The position numbers and the translations under genes are program-made. DNA of 64,000 bases from AP-15 sp963703745 (lineage in GTDB: Bacteria > Pseudomonadota > Alphaproteobacteria > ATCC43930 > CGMCC-115725). Below the pieces are notes generated by a model. It ran no database searches and had not been told where the DNA came from. It was given only the letters and a program-made list of their open reading frames with translations. The first letter of the stretch is position 1, and each line of letters starts with the position of its first letter. Below, piece after piece: positions 47,768-56,550 of this stretch. Where the stretch lies: assembly GCA_963703745.1 (NCBI GenBank), contig CAVPFL010000004.1, positions 310,001-374,000 on the forward strand, written 5' to 3'.

Positions 47768-50700
47768 ATGCCCGAGGCTCAACGCCGTTGCATGTGGCGT
47801 GCCCTAACTTTCGCTTCCGCCCTCGTCGTGATTGCCTGCTTTGATGCCAACGCCAAGGACTCTTCCACTTCGGTGAAAGATGCGGAGCAATATGTGGCGC
47901 AGGGAGATCTCAAGGCCGCCGAGATTGAGCTGCGTAACGCCGCTCGCCAGTCGCCGGAAGATCCCGTCATTCGCGCCCGGTTGGCTCAAGTATATCTCGA
48001 TCTTGGCGATGCTACCTCGGCCGAGCGCGAGGCGCGCGCCGCACGTGAGCGTAATGGCGACGAGGCGGGTTATTTGCCAATTCTCTCCGACGCCTTGCTT
48101 CGGCAGGCAAAATTTGCGGACCTCCTGGATTTGGTCCAGCCGGGTGATCGCGCTCCCCCTCTCGAAAGCAAGGTCCGGAGTGCACTCGGTGCCGCGGCGG
48201 CCGGTCTGAACGATCGGAAAAAGGCCGAAGCAATGTTTCGCGATGCAATGAAGTTAGATCCGGGGGCGGCACAGCCAAAGGTCCAGCTCGCCCAGCTTCT
48301 GGCCAGACAGAACCCCGAGGAGGCGGACAAGCTGATAGACGCGGCGATCGCCGCCAACCCACGCTCGGCTGAAATCCTCCGAGTCAAGGCTGAAATGCTG
48401 CAGACCCGAGGCGATCCGGACGGAGCCATGCGTCTTTTTGATGAGACGCTCAAGATCGATCCAAAAAACCTGCAGGCTCATCTGGGCCGCGCCAACACTA
48501 ATATTGCGCGGGGCCAATTCAATGCCGCAGACGAGGATCTCGACCCGATCCTCAAGGCGACTCCAAATAATTTCATGGCAAACTTCCTGCGCGCACTCGA
48601 GCTCTCCAAGCAGCAGCAGTACTCCGCGGCAGATCGAATATTCGATCGCATCAGCCCCGCCTTCTCGAGATTCTGGACCGGGTATTATCTCCAGGGAGCG
48701 ACGAAATTGGCGCTCGGACAATTTGCACAAGCCGAGAGCATCCTGAGCAAATACTTAGCCCACGGTCCCGCCGACCAGCGGGCGTCGCGCCTCATCGCGA
48801 GCGCCGCGCTGCAACAGCGTGCCCCATCCCGCGCGATCGAATACCTCAAGCCGCGGGCTGACGACTCGACGGCAGACCCGGCGACGCTAAGCATGCTTGG
48901 GAATGCCTACATGGCTGACGGCAAGCCCGAGCTGGCATTGGAGCAGTTCGAAAAAGCCGCGACTCGCGATCCGGGAAACCAGGCGATCAAAGCACGTGTA
49001 GCGATCTCGGAGATCAACTCGGGTCACAACCAGGAGGGTCTTGCCGATCTCGAACAGGTATTCGCCAGCGAATCCGGCGCAACTATCGCGGGGCCGTCTC
49101 TTGTGCTCACCGAATTGCGCGCTGGACGTGTCGAAAAAGCTGCCGAGGTTGCGGCTTCCCTGATCAAGGTCGATGCAAATAACCCGCTCTATCAGACCTT
49201 GCTCGGATTGGTCCACGTCGCGCAGCGGGATAATGCCGGAGCGGAAACAGCATTCCGCGCTGCGCTGACGCTCAACCCGGACTTCGCGGCGGCGTCACGC
49301 GACTTGGCGAAGCTCTACCTGGCAACTGGGCGCCCCGATGAGGCCAAAACACTGTATGTCGATCTTCTTTCGAAGAAGCCCGACGACGGTGCCGCCCTTT
49401 TCGGGTTGGCGGACATCGCGGCAACGGAAAAGAAATGGTCCGAGGCGATCGATTACATCAACCGCGCGCGGACTGCCGCCCCAAACGATCCGGCAGCCGG
49501 GATCAAGCTCGTCAACCTCTATGAGATGCGGCAGGATTGGAACAATGCCAGGACAGTCGCAGGCGAGCTAGTCGCCCAATTTCCGCGCGACGTTAATGTC
49601 GAACTTGCGCAAGCCGCCGCCTTCTTGGGCAGCAATGATACCAAAGGCGCAATCTCCAGCTACCGACGTGCCTATGAGATCGCACCCGATTCGATCCCGA
49701 TTCTGTCTCGCTATATAGCTTTGCTGACCTCGGCAAAGGAGTTTCGCGAGGCACGCACCGTGTTGCAAGAAGCTATCGCCCACGATCCGCGGAACGCAGC
49801 TTTAAAAGGTGACCTGCTCCGGGTCGAAGCCGAGATTGACGGTTTGGATGTGGCGGTCGCCAAAGCCCACGCTTTGGCAAAGGACGATCCAGAGAATAAC
49901 GTTTATAATCTGGTAGCCGCCGAACTTTATGAAAAGGCGGGACGGCCCCGTGACGCCGTTGCTCTGCTCGAAGCGGCGGTCGCGGCACGGCCGGCTGACG
50001 ACGGCTTAACGATCACACTTTCTCGTCTCTATACCAACACCGGCGACCTGGCCAAAGCGGAGGCCCTTTTGAGCCGCCGATTGGCAGCCGATCCGAAGAG
50101 TCTCAACGTGCGGGCGGCCCTGGCACGGCTATACCTGACGACCGGCCGGACCGATGACGCCAGGAAGGACTACGAGGAGCTCCTATCGCAGAGTCCAACC
50201 GACGTCGCCGCCCTCCTCGGCCTCGCGGAAATCGCCGTGGCGCAAAAGAAGTGGCCGGAGGCAGCCGACTATATCACCCGCGCCCGTACCGCCGCGCCGA
50301 ATGACCCAGCTGCCCGGCTTTTGCTCGTTAACATGTACGGGTTGCAGCAGGATTGGAAGGACGCGACATCAGCGGCAGCCGAGCTTGTCGCCCAGTTCCC
50401 GGCAAATATCGAAGTCCTCGACGCACAAGGCCGGGTACAGATCGCAGCCGGCGATAACGACGGCGCACGGTTGACCTATAAGCGCGCGCACGAGCTCGCG
50501 CCCAATTCCGGACCGATCTTGTCTCGCTACCTCGCTTTGCTCAACGCGGCGAAGGACTTCCCGGGGGAGCGGGCTGTGTTACAGGCCGCGCTTGACCGCG
50601 ATCGTCAAAATGTTTCTCTGAAAGCCGATCTCATCCGAGTGGAAGCCGAACTCGGCGGTTTGGAAGCTGGCCTAGCAAAGGCGCGCAGCTTCGCCGACGA

Positions 50701-51376
50701 CGACCCAGGCAACAGCCTCTACGATGTGGTATCGGCGGAGCTCTACGAGAATGCCGGGCGCAAGCGCGAAGCCGTCACCCTCGCTGATCAAGTCGCTGCG
50801 ACCCAACCTACAGACGATAACCTCACGATTGCGCTCTTCCGCCTGTACACTCGTGCTGATGATCTCGCAAAGGCCGAGGGGGTACTTACTGCCCGATTGA
50901 AGGTCGATTCGAAGGACTTTGCCGTCCGCTCGATCCTGGCAGGGTTCTATCTGGAGCAAAAGAAATACGACCCGGCCATCGCCGAATACACTCGCCTCGT
51001 CGCCGAGCGCCCGGCCGATCCGGCCGCGCTGAATAACCTCGCCTGGCTCTACCAGCGACAGGGAGATCTGTCGAAGGCTCGGGAATTGGCCGAGCGCGCG
51101 TTCGCTGCTGCTCCAGCGGCTGCCCAGATCGGCGACACCCTAGGATGGATCTTGCTGGCCCAGGGTGAGGCCGATAGAGCCATGACCTACCTAACCGCCG
51201 CCAATTCCGCCGCACCGCGCAACCCGGACATCCAATATCACCTTGCGGTGGCGCTTCAGCGCATCGGTCGTCCGGGAGACGCTCAGACGATGCTCGAGAC
51301 CCTGCTTGGCTCCGGCGTCTCGTTCACTGACAAGGACGAAGCGCAAAAGCTGCTCCTAGAGTTGAAGCACGGTTGA
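47768..51376 (+). CDS. prsT: PEP-CTERM system TPR-repeat lipoprotein PrsT, enlarged by an internal duplication
   Basis: Protein of 1202 residues made almost entirely of tetratricopeptide repeats after a lipoprotein-type signal (hydrophobic ASALVVIAC with Cys as likely lipidation site). It is therefore probably anchored in the outer membrane or periplasmic face. Recognisable TPRs include GDLKAAEIELRNAARQSPED at the start and AALNNLAWLYQRQGDLSKARELAERAFAAAP near the end. The usual PrsT is about 900 residues. Here an 816-bp unit (272 residues) is present twice in tandem without indels (49313-50128 and 50129-50944), explaining the extra length. ATG 47768 follows GGAAGGG. It lies 28 bp after prsR. 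Confidence 0.92.
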   Translation: MPEAQRRCMWRALTFASALVVIACFDANAKDSSTSVKDAEQYVAQGDLKAAEIELRNAARQSPEDPVIRARLAQVYLDLGDATSAEREARAARERNGDEAGYLPILSDALLRQAKFADLLDLVQPGDRAPPLESKVRSALGAAAAGLNDRKKAEAMFRDAMKLDPGAAQPKVQLAQLLARQNPEEADKLIDAAIAANPRSAEILRVKAEMLQTRGDPDGAMRLFDETLKIDPKNLQAHLGRANTNIARGQFNAADEDLDPILKATPNNFMANFLRALELSKQQQYSAADRIFDRISPAFSRFWTGYYLQGATKLALGQFAQAESILSKYLAHGPADQRASRLIASAALQQRAPSRAIEYLKPRADDSTADPATLSMLGNAYMADGKPELALEQFEKAATRDPGNQAIKARVAISEINSGHNQEGLADLEQVFASESGATIAGPSLVLTELRAGRVEKAAEVAASLIKVDANNPLYQTLLGLVHVAQRDNAGAETAFRAALTLNPDFAAASRDLAKLYLATGRPDEAKTLYVDLLSKKPDDGAALFGLADIAATEKKWSEAIDYINRARTAAPNDPAAGIKLVNLYEMRQDWNNARTVAGELVAQFPRDVNVELAQAAAFLGSNDTKGAISSYRRAYEIAPDSIPILSRYIALLTSAKEFREARTVLQEAIAHDPRNAALKGDLLRVEAEIDGLDVAVAKAHALAKDDPENNVYNLVAAELYEKAGRPRDAVALLEAAVAARPADDGLTITLSRLYTNTGDLAKAEALLSRRLAADPKSLNVRAALARLYLTTGRTDDARKDYEELLSQSPTDVAALLGLAEIAVAQKKWPEAADYITRARTAAPNDPAARLLLVNMYGLQQDWKDATSAAAELVAQFPANIEVLDAQGRVQIAAGDNDGARLTYKRAHELAPNSGPILSRYLALLNAAKDFPGERAVLQAALDRDRQNVSLKADLIRVEAELGGLEAGLAKARSFADDDPGNSLYDVVSAELYENAGRKREAVTLADQVAATQPTDDNLTIALFRLYTRADDLAKAEGVLTARLKVDSKDFAVRSILAGFYLEQKKYDPAIAEYTRLVAERPADPAALNNLAWLYQRQGDLSKARELAERAFAAAPAAAQIGDTLGWILLAQGEADRAMTYLTAANSAAPRNPDIQYHLAVALQRIGRPGDAQTMLETLLGSGVSFTDKDEAQKLLLELKHG
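49313..50944 (+). repeat. Tandem duplication of 816 bp inside prsT
   Basis: Two consecutive 816-bp units encode 272 residues each. They begin LYLATGRPDEAKT and LYLTTGRTDDARK and share blocks such as RARTAAPNDPAA, AELVAQFP and PILSRY. The third occurrence of the unit start (FYLEQKKYDPAIAEYTRLV) falls exactly 816 bp later at 50945, so there are no indels. By eye somewhat over half the residues match, so the event is not recent. Confidence 0.8.
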
Positions 51377-51383
51377 CCATGGG

Positions 51384-52553
51384 CTAGCGGGCAGTTTCGA
51401 TTTCCTGAAGAAGCTGGCGCAGCTCATGGGCTAGGTGCGGGTCTTGAACCTTGTGGCGAGGGGCTAGATCGGCATCAAGAGAGGTATCCGTCAGGGTGTC
51501 TGGCACTGTCGTCAACCGCTCGAGAACAGACGTTAGCGTTTCTACTGCGCCCTGCAGCTCCGAAAACCCAAAGGCCTCATTGCCCGGACCCGCGCTCGGC
51601 GCGAGTTGGACCGCCGCCGTGTTGATAGCAGCATTGAGAGCGTCGACTGACGATCCTATCCTCGCCCCGAGGGCCTCGGTGGCCCGCGACAAATGTTTGG
51701 CAGCATCGAGCAGACCACGTTGTCCTTGCTCGATCACTGCTTCGAGACGTTCAGGTAATTGGACCGTCGATGCAGACGCACCGACATTCGCCGCCGTAGC
51801 GGTGCAAACCGCCTCGATCACCTCTACAAATCGGCGAGGGAGCGCAATCTCGAAGTGCTCCGCCGCTAGCTGGGAGATCGTTTCGATCAGAGGCTCGGTC
51901 GAAACGTCGACGGCGATTCGACTAAGGATCGCGAGAAGTATCAATCCGACGAGCATCAGAATGGCGGAGATGGCGGGAATTTCGCCCGGAAAGAACGGAG
52001 CGGACCCGTGATTTTGCGCTAGCCCTAATCCGACGAGCGCGGTTAGCACGATCAACGCGCTGAAAAAATGCGTGCGCGCCAGCCATAGATAATGAAGTCG
52101 CGCAATCTCACCCCTCGCCGCGACGGTGGAGAAAGGGTGCTGCAACAGTATTGTCTCATTCGCTCCAGGCCGCCGAGCGGGCTCGGTGACCGGCGACTGT
52201 ACTAGGCGGTGCAGCTCTGTCGAGCCGAAGGCCGTCGTCCAGTCGCTCCGGGTCGGTCTCGGGTCCCTGCCTATGCGCGCGAGACGGCGACGGACCGATA
52301 AGGCGCCACCGATCAGGGTCCCGCTAGCCAACATCATCGCGCAAAGGGCGTATACGGCGAGGGCGGCAACCGCGGTCATGGAAAAATGCGGCAGCAAGGT
52401 CGACCCGAAATCGGATCGCGGAGTCTCCAACAGCTCGGGTCCGACCATGACGCCTGCGACGGCAATGGCACCGATGGCACTCGACAGGACAATCATCCAT
52501 GGTCGCATCAGAATACTCCACATCCCGTCGACCGCAGCTTCGCGTCTGCACAT
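51384..52553 (-). CDS. Hypothetical membrane protein
   Basis: Protein of up to 389 residues, not recognised. There are about four hydrophobic segments: two in the first 85 residues and a pair near 160-215 (FFSALIVLTALVGLGLAQ and SAILMLVGLILLAILSRI). The second half is soluble, Ala/Leu-rich and probably a long coiled coil (about 220-350). The topology and the helical tail resemble MotA/ExbB-like or ZorA-like scaffolds, but no diagnostic motif is visible. The start is uncertain: ATG 52553, or ATG 52523 (MWSILMRPWMIVL). It is convergent with prsT (7-bp gap) and may belong functionally with it. Confidence 0.65.
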   Translation of the reverse strand: MCRREAAVDGMWSILMRPWMIVLSSAIGAIAVAGVMVGPELLETPRSDFGSTLLPHFSMTAVAALAVYALCAMMLASGTLIGGALSVRRRLARIGRDPRPTRSDWTTAFGSTELHRLVQSPVTEPARRPGANETILLQHPFSTVAARGEIARLHYLWLARTHFFSALIVLTALVGLGLAQNHGSAPFFPGEIPAISAILMLVGLILLAILSRIAVDVSTEPLIETISQLAAEHFEIALPRRFVEVIEAVCTATAANVGASASTVQLPERLEAVIEQGQRGLLDAAKHLSRATEALGARIGSSVDALNAAINTAAVQLAPSAGPGNEAFGFSELQGAVETLTSVLERLTTVPDTLTDTSLDADLAPRHKVQDPHLAHELRQLLQEIETAR

Positions 52554-52606
52554 CGTTCGATCGCGATACCGCCCATGATTGAATTTCTCTTATATTTCTT
52601 AACGTC

Positions 52607-54292
52607 CTAATTGCCGATCGGGCGTCCCTTGGTCCAACTGTCGCGTAGACCGACGGTGCGGTTAAACGCAGGCCGCCCGGTTTCGCTCTCAGGGTCGCGG
52701 CAGAAATAGCCTTGCCTTTCGAACTGAACCGGCTCACCGGGCTTCGCAAAGGTGAGTGCGGGTTCGATTAGGCTTTCGGTCAGCACCTCGAGCGAGGAGG
52801 GGTTGAGCTCGGCAACGAAATCGCCGGCGGTATTCGGCTCGGCCCGACTAAAGAGGGGGTTGTAGAGCCGGATCTCGGCCGGTTCCGCATGCGCCGCGGC
52901 GACCCAATGCAGGGTCGACCGGACCTTGCGCCCATCTGGCGCGTTCCCGCCACGCGTCTCGCGGTCGTAAGTGCAGATCAATTCGACAACCTCGCCGGCG
53001 GCGTTTTTCACCGCTTCACGGCAGGTGACGAAGTAGGCGTAGCGCAAGCGAACCTCGCGCCCGGGTGAGAGGCGATAGAACCCTTTGGTCGGATGCTCCA
53101 TAAAATCGTCGCGCTCAACATAGAGCTCGCGCCCGAAAAGGATGCGGCGCGTGCCGGCCCCCATATCCTCTGGATTGTTGACCGCGTCGATCGCCTCGGT
53201 GGCGCGGGCGGGATAATTCTCGATCACGAGCTTCAACGGACGCAGCACGGCCATCCGCCGCGATGCGGTCTTGTTCAACACCTCACGGATCGAATGATCG
53301 AGCATCGCGATGTCAACGATGCTGTTGGCCCGCGCGACACCCACCCGACGGACAAAGTCGCCAATCGCCCCAGGTGGGACCCCACGGCGGCGCAGACCTG
53401 CCAATGTCGGCATCCGGGGATCGTCCCAACCCGTGACATAACCCAGGCGCACAAGCTGGGTCAGCACCCGCTTGGACAGCACCGTATAGCCGAGATTGAG
53501 GCGCGCGAACTCGTACTGCCTGGGCCGCGACGGCACCGGCAAATTATCGATTAACCAGTCGTAAAGCGGCCGGTGATCTTCGAACTCGAGCGAGCACAGG
53601 GAGTGAGTAACCCCTTCGATCGCGTCCGACTGGCCATGGGCGAAGTCATAAGTCGGATAGATGCACCATGTCTTACCGGTGCGTGGATGTGCGGCGTGCA
53701 GGATGCGGTAGAGCACCGGGTCGCGCAGATTCATGTTGCCGGACGCCATGTCGATCCTGGCGCGCAGCACGCGCGCACCGTTCGGGTATTCGCCGCTTCG
53801 CATGCGGCGGAAGAGATCGAGGTTCTCGGCGACGCTTCGGTCGCGGCAGGGGCTGTTGCGCCCGGACTCGGTCAAGCTGCCGCGCATCGCCCGCATCTCC
53901 TCGGCGGGAAGATCGTCGACATAGGCTTTCCCGGTGCGGATCAAGTGCTCGGCCCAGTCGTAGAGCTGGTCGAAATAATCCGAAGCGAAATAGAGGTGCC
54001 GACCCCAGTCGAAGCCGAGCCAATTCACATCGCGCTTGATCGCGTCGATATACTCCTGTTCTTCCTTGGTCGGGTTGGTGTCGTCGAAGCGCAGATGGCA
54101 GCGGCCGCCATACTCCTGCGCCACGCCGAAATTGAGCCAGATCGCCTTGGCGTGCCCGATGTGAAGGTAGCCGTTGGGCTCGGGCGGGAAGCGCGTCACC
54201 ACCTCGCTGTTGCGTCCTGCAGCGATGTCGGCGTCGATGATGTCGCGGATGAAGTCGCGACCCCCTTCCGGTTTGGCCGTTTCGCTCGCCAT
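52607..54292 (-). CDS. glnS: Glutamine--tRNA ligase
   Basis: Class I aminoacyl-tRNA synthetase of 561 residues. HIGH occurs at residues 44-47 (PNGYLHIGHAKA). GlnRS-specific blocks include YPTYDFAHGQSDAIEGVTHSLCSLEFEDHRPLYDWL, which reads out glutamine and the acceptor end. The KMSKS loop is VLSKR. The C-terminal anticodon-binding beta-barrels include KGFYRLSPGREVRLRYAYF. Many alphaproteobacteria lack GlnRS and make Gln-tRNA through GatCAB; its presence is a useful lineage clue. Length is normal. Confidence 0.96.
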   Translation of the reverse strand: MASETAKPEGGRDFIRDIIDADIAAGRNSEVVTRFPPEPNGYLHIGHAKAIWLNFGVAQEYGGRCHLRFDDTNPTKEEQEYIDAIKRDVNWLGFDWGRHLYFASDYFDQLYDWAEHLIRTGKAYVDDLPAEEMRAMRGSLTESGRNSPCRDRSVAENLDLFRRMRSGEYPNGARVLRARIDMASGNMNLRDPVLYRILHAAHPRTGKTWCIYPTYDFAHGQSDAIEGVTHSLCSLEFEDHRPLYDWLIDNLPVPSRPRQYEFARLNLGYTVLSKRVLTQLVRLGYVTGWDDPRMPTLAGLRRRGVPPGAIGDFVRRVGVARANSIVDIAMLDHSIREVLNKTASRRMAVLRPLKLVIENYPARATEAIDAVNNPEDMGAGTRRILFGRELYVERDDFMEHPTKGFYRLSPGREVRLRYAYFVTCREAVKNAAGEVVELICTYDRETRGGNAPDGRKVRSTLHWVAAAHAEPAEIRLYNPLFSRAEPNTAGDFVAELNPSSLEVLTESLIEPALTFAKPGEPVQFERQGYFCRDPESETGRPAFNRTVGLRDSWTKGRPIGN

Positions 54293-54363
54293 CGCTGCTC
54301 CCGGATAAACTCACCGGTCTAATGTGGCCAATCCTGGCGCGCACGCCAAGCCCGAACGGGGGT

Positions 54364-55332
54364 TCAGACTTCCCGGACCCGGCCGTCGGATTTTGCCGCT
54401 TCGGCAACGGCTTCAAAGGCGGCGACGGTGTCGAGCATCTCGCTTGTCGAAATCGGATAGGGTGCGCGGCCGGCCACTGCGTCGGCGAAGGCTTCGAGGT
54501 TGGCCCGGATCGAGTCGACCGGCGGAAAGCTGAGCCGCTGCGGCTCAGCGCCGCCGTGCCGCAGCACCAGATCGGTTCGTCCGAGCGCTTCTGCCGAGGC
54601 ATCGCGGCCAAAGGCGTGAAGCCGGAAATAGGCCGGGGTCGAGCGCACCATCGCCAAGGTTCCGCTAACTCCGCTAGCGAATTCGAGCAACGCCGAGAGG
54701 CTGTCGCGCGGATCGGGGGCCGGCTTGTGGGAGAGTAGCAGCGCCTGCACCCGCCTGACCGGTCCCGCGAGAGCGACGAGCGCGTCGAGCATATGGATGC
54801 CGGTCCCGGTCATCCCGCCGGCTGGTGATTCCTCGGGCGAGTACCGCCATTCCGAAAACGCCCCGGCGACCTCGTTGCTGAAATGCGCCTCGAGGTGGAG
54901 GATTTTGCCGAGCTCGCCGTCCTTGACCAGCCGCAGAAGCTCGCGCAGCGACGAAAAGAACCGTTTGTCGGTGCCGATTCCCAGCACCACCCCAGCCTCT
55001 CGGCAGGCATCGATCGCGCGCACCGCGTCGGCCTTGTTCAAGGTCAGCGGCTTCTCGCAGAAGACCGCCTTTCCTGCCTTTGCGACGGCAATGATCTGGT
55101 CACGGTGCAGCGTATGCGGCGTCGCGATCGCGACCGCGTCGATGCTGCGGTCGGCGACCACCGCGGCGGGCTCGGTGACGAGCTCAAGTCCGTGCTTGGC
55201 CGCAAAGTCGCGGTGCGGTTCGGGATTGCGGCTGACCGCGCGAGTGAAGTGGAGCCTATCGCTTCGGCCCTGAACCGCCTCGACGAGGGTTCTGCCCCAG
55301 CGGCCGAGGCCGATGATCGCGGCGTCGATCAT
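54364..55332 (-). CDS. Gfo/Idh/MocA family oxidoreductase
   Basis: NAD(P)-dependent dehydrogenase of 322 residues. The N-terminal Rossmann fold starts AAIIGLGRWGRTLVEAVQG. The conserved EKP motif (VFCEKPLTLNKADAVRAI) is near residue 95, and the GGMTGTGIHMLDALVALAGPV segment holds the catalytic His/Asp region. Substrate is usually a sugar, inositol or related polyol; not determinable here. The start is ATG 55332, 30 bp downstream of the dienelactone hydrolase stop on the same strand. Confidence 0.92.
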   Translation of the reverse strand: MIDAAIIGLGRWGRTLVEAVQGRSDRLHFTRAVSRNPEPHRDFAAKHGLELVTEPAAVVADRSIDAVAIATPHTLHRDQIIAVAKAGKAVFCEKPLTLNKADAVRAIDACREAGVVLGIGTDKRFFSSLRELLRLVKDGELGKILHLEAHFSNEVAGAFSEWRYSPEESPAGGMTGTGIHMLDALVALAGPVRRVQALLLSHKPAPDPRDSLSALLEFASGVSGTLAMVRSTPAYFRLHAFGRDASAEALGRTDLVLRHGGAEPQRLSFPPVDSIRANLEAFADAVAGRAPYPISTSEMLDTVAAFEAVAEAAKSDGRVREV

Positions 55333-55362
55333 CGGCCGGCCAAGTTGGCGTGAAACCGGCCG

Positions 55363-56124
55363 CTAAGAGTGGGGAGCACCGAGATGCTTGTGGAAGAAGG
55401 CAAAGACTTTGTGCCAGCCGTCGACCGCCTGTTCGGGGCGGTAGTTCGGGCGGTAATGCGCGAAGAATGCGTGACCGGCCCCGTCATAGCGGTGGAACTC
55501 GTAGTTCTTGCCCAGCCGCTTGAGTTCAGCCTCGGTGCGGTTGACCTGGTCGGCTGTGGGATTGGGGTCCTCATTGCCGAAGAGACCCAGGAGTGGGCAA
55601 TTGATCCCTTCGGTCAGATCCACTGGTGCCACCGGTTGCGCCTTGGTCAACCGCGACTTGTCGTCGACGACGACATTGCCGCCCCAGCAATCCACCGCAC
55701 CCTGAATCAGATGGGAGAGCTTACAGGCGACGAGATAAGTCTGCCTTCCGCCGGAGCAGAAGCCGATCACCCCGACCTTCTGGCTGGCATGGGGCTGCGA
55801 GCGCAGGAAGTCGACCGCTCCGGTTACGTCGCCGAGCATCTGGTCGTCGGCAATGCCGCCGCCCTCGCGGACCTTGGCTACCACCGCCTCGTCCGCACCG
55901 TCACCGACCCGGAAATAGAGGCTGGGTGCTATCGCGGCATAGCCGTGATGAGCGAACTTCCGGGCGACCTCGCAGGTCCATTCGTCCCAACCCGGCATGT
56001 GATGGATCACGACGACGCCAGGATGTGGCCCGGCATTGGTCGGGTGCGCGTAATACGCGTCACCGCGGTCGCCGCCATGCCCACGATAGGTCGCCATCCC
56101 CGCCTGTATGTTACGAAACGCCAT
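55363..56124 (-). CDS. Dienelactone hydrolase family protein
   Basis: Alpha/beta hydrolase of 253 residues with a Cys-His-Asp triad: Cys123 in GFCSGG, Asp186 in FGNEDPNP and His218 in DGAGHAFF. This is the pattern of carboxymethylenebutenolidase-type enzymes. ATG 56124 follows GGAGGG; the frame is open upstream but with no family similarity. It is probably in one operon with the Gfo/Idh/MocA gene. Its true substrate may not be dienelactone, since no aromatic catabolic genes are nearby. Confidence 0.9.
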   Translation of the reverse strand: MAFRNIQAGMATYRGHGGDRGDAYYAHPTNAGPHPGVVVIHHMPGWDEWTCEVARKFAHHGYAAIAPSLYFRVGDGADEAVVAKVREGGGIADDQMLGDVTGAVDFLRSQPHASQKVGVIGFCSGGRQTYLVACKLSHLIQGAVDCWGGNVVVDDKSRLTKAQPVAPVDLTEGINCPLLGLFGNEDPNPTADQVNRTEAELKRLGKNYEFHRYDGAGHAFFAHYRPNYRPEQAVDGWHKVFAFFHKHLGAPHS

Positions 56125-56550
56125 GTCGGACCCTCCCTCGAGATGCAGGCGGCTCTCTTCGCACCGAAGCCGCAAAATTGCAAGCCACGTCTCCCTTGCC
56201 CGCGATCTGGCATCCGCCGGCTCGCGAAATACAGCGAAAATCGCGTTTTCGGCCTGATATCGGCCCGGTATCGTCAACGAAAAGATCGGTAATTCAAACG
56301 GTTACACACCAAATTCGTTACTCGGCGGATCAATGGAATTTTTTAGGGTGATCAACGAATTCGGGACACCCGAACAATCGAATAACAACGGAATTTCGGC
56401 GACGTGAAAAAATGGCTCGTTGCTCGATCGACGGCGGTCGCCGGGGCCTGCCAGACAGGCTCCAAAGTGGGTACTCAGTCTGCTGGATCGCGGCTTGACA
56501 TTCCTCACTCGGTCCCGACCCTGCTCGTTTGGCTCAGCCGGTGGAGATAG
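56125..56550. other. Divergent intergenic region, AT-rich
   Basis: 426 bases between the dienelactone hydrolase and CoA-transferase starts. The stretch 56290-56410 is clearly AT-rich for this genome and should contain both promoters. No gene or strong repeat recognised. Confidence 0.5.
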
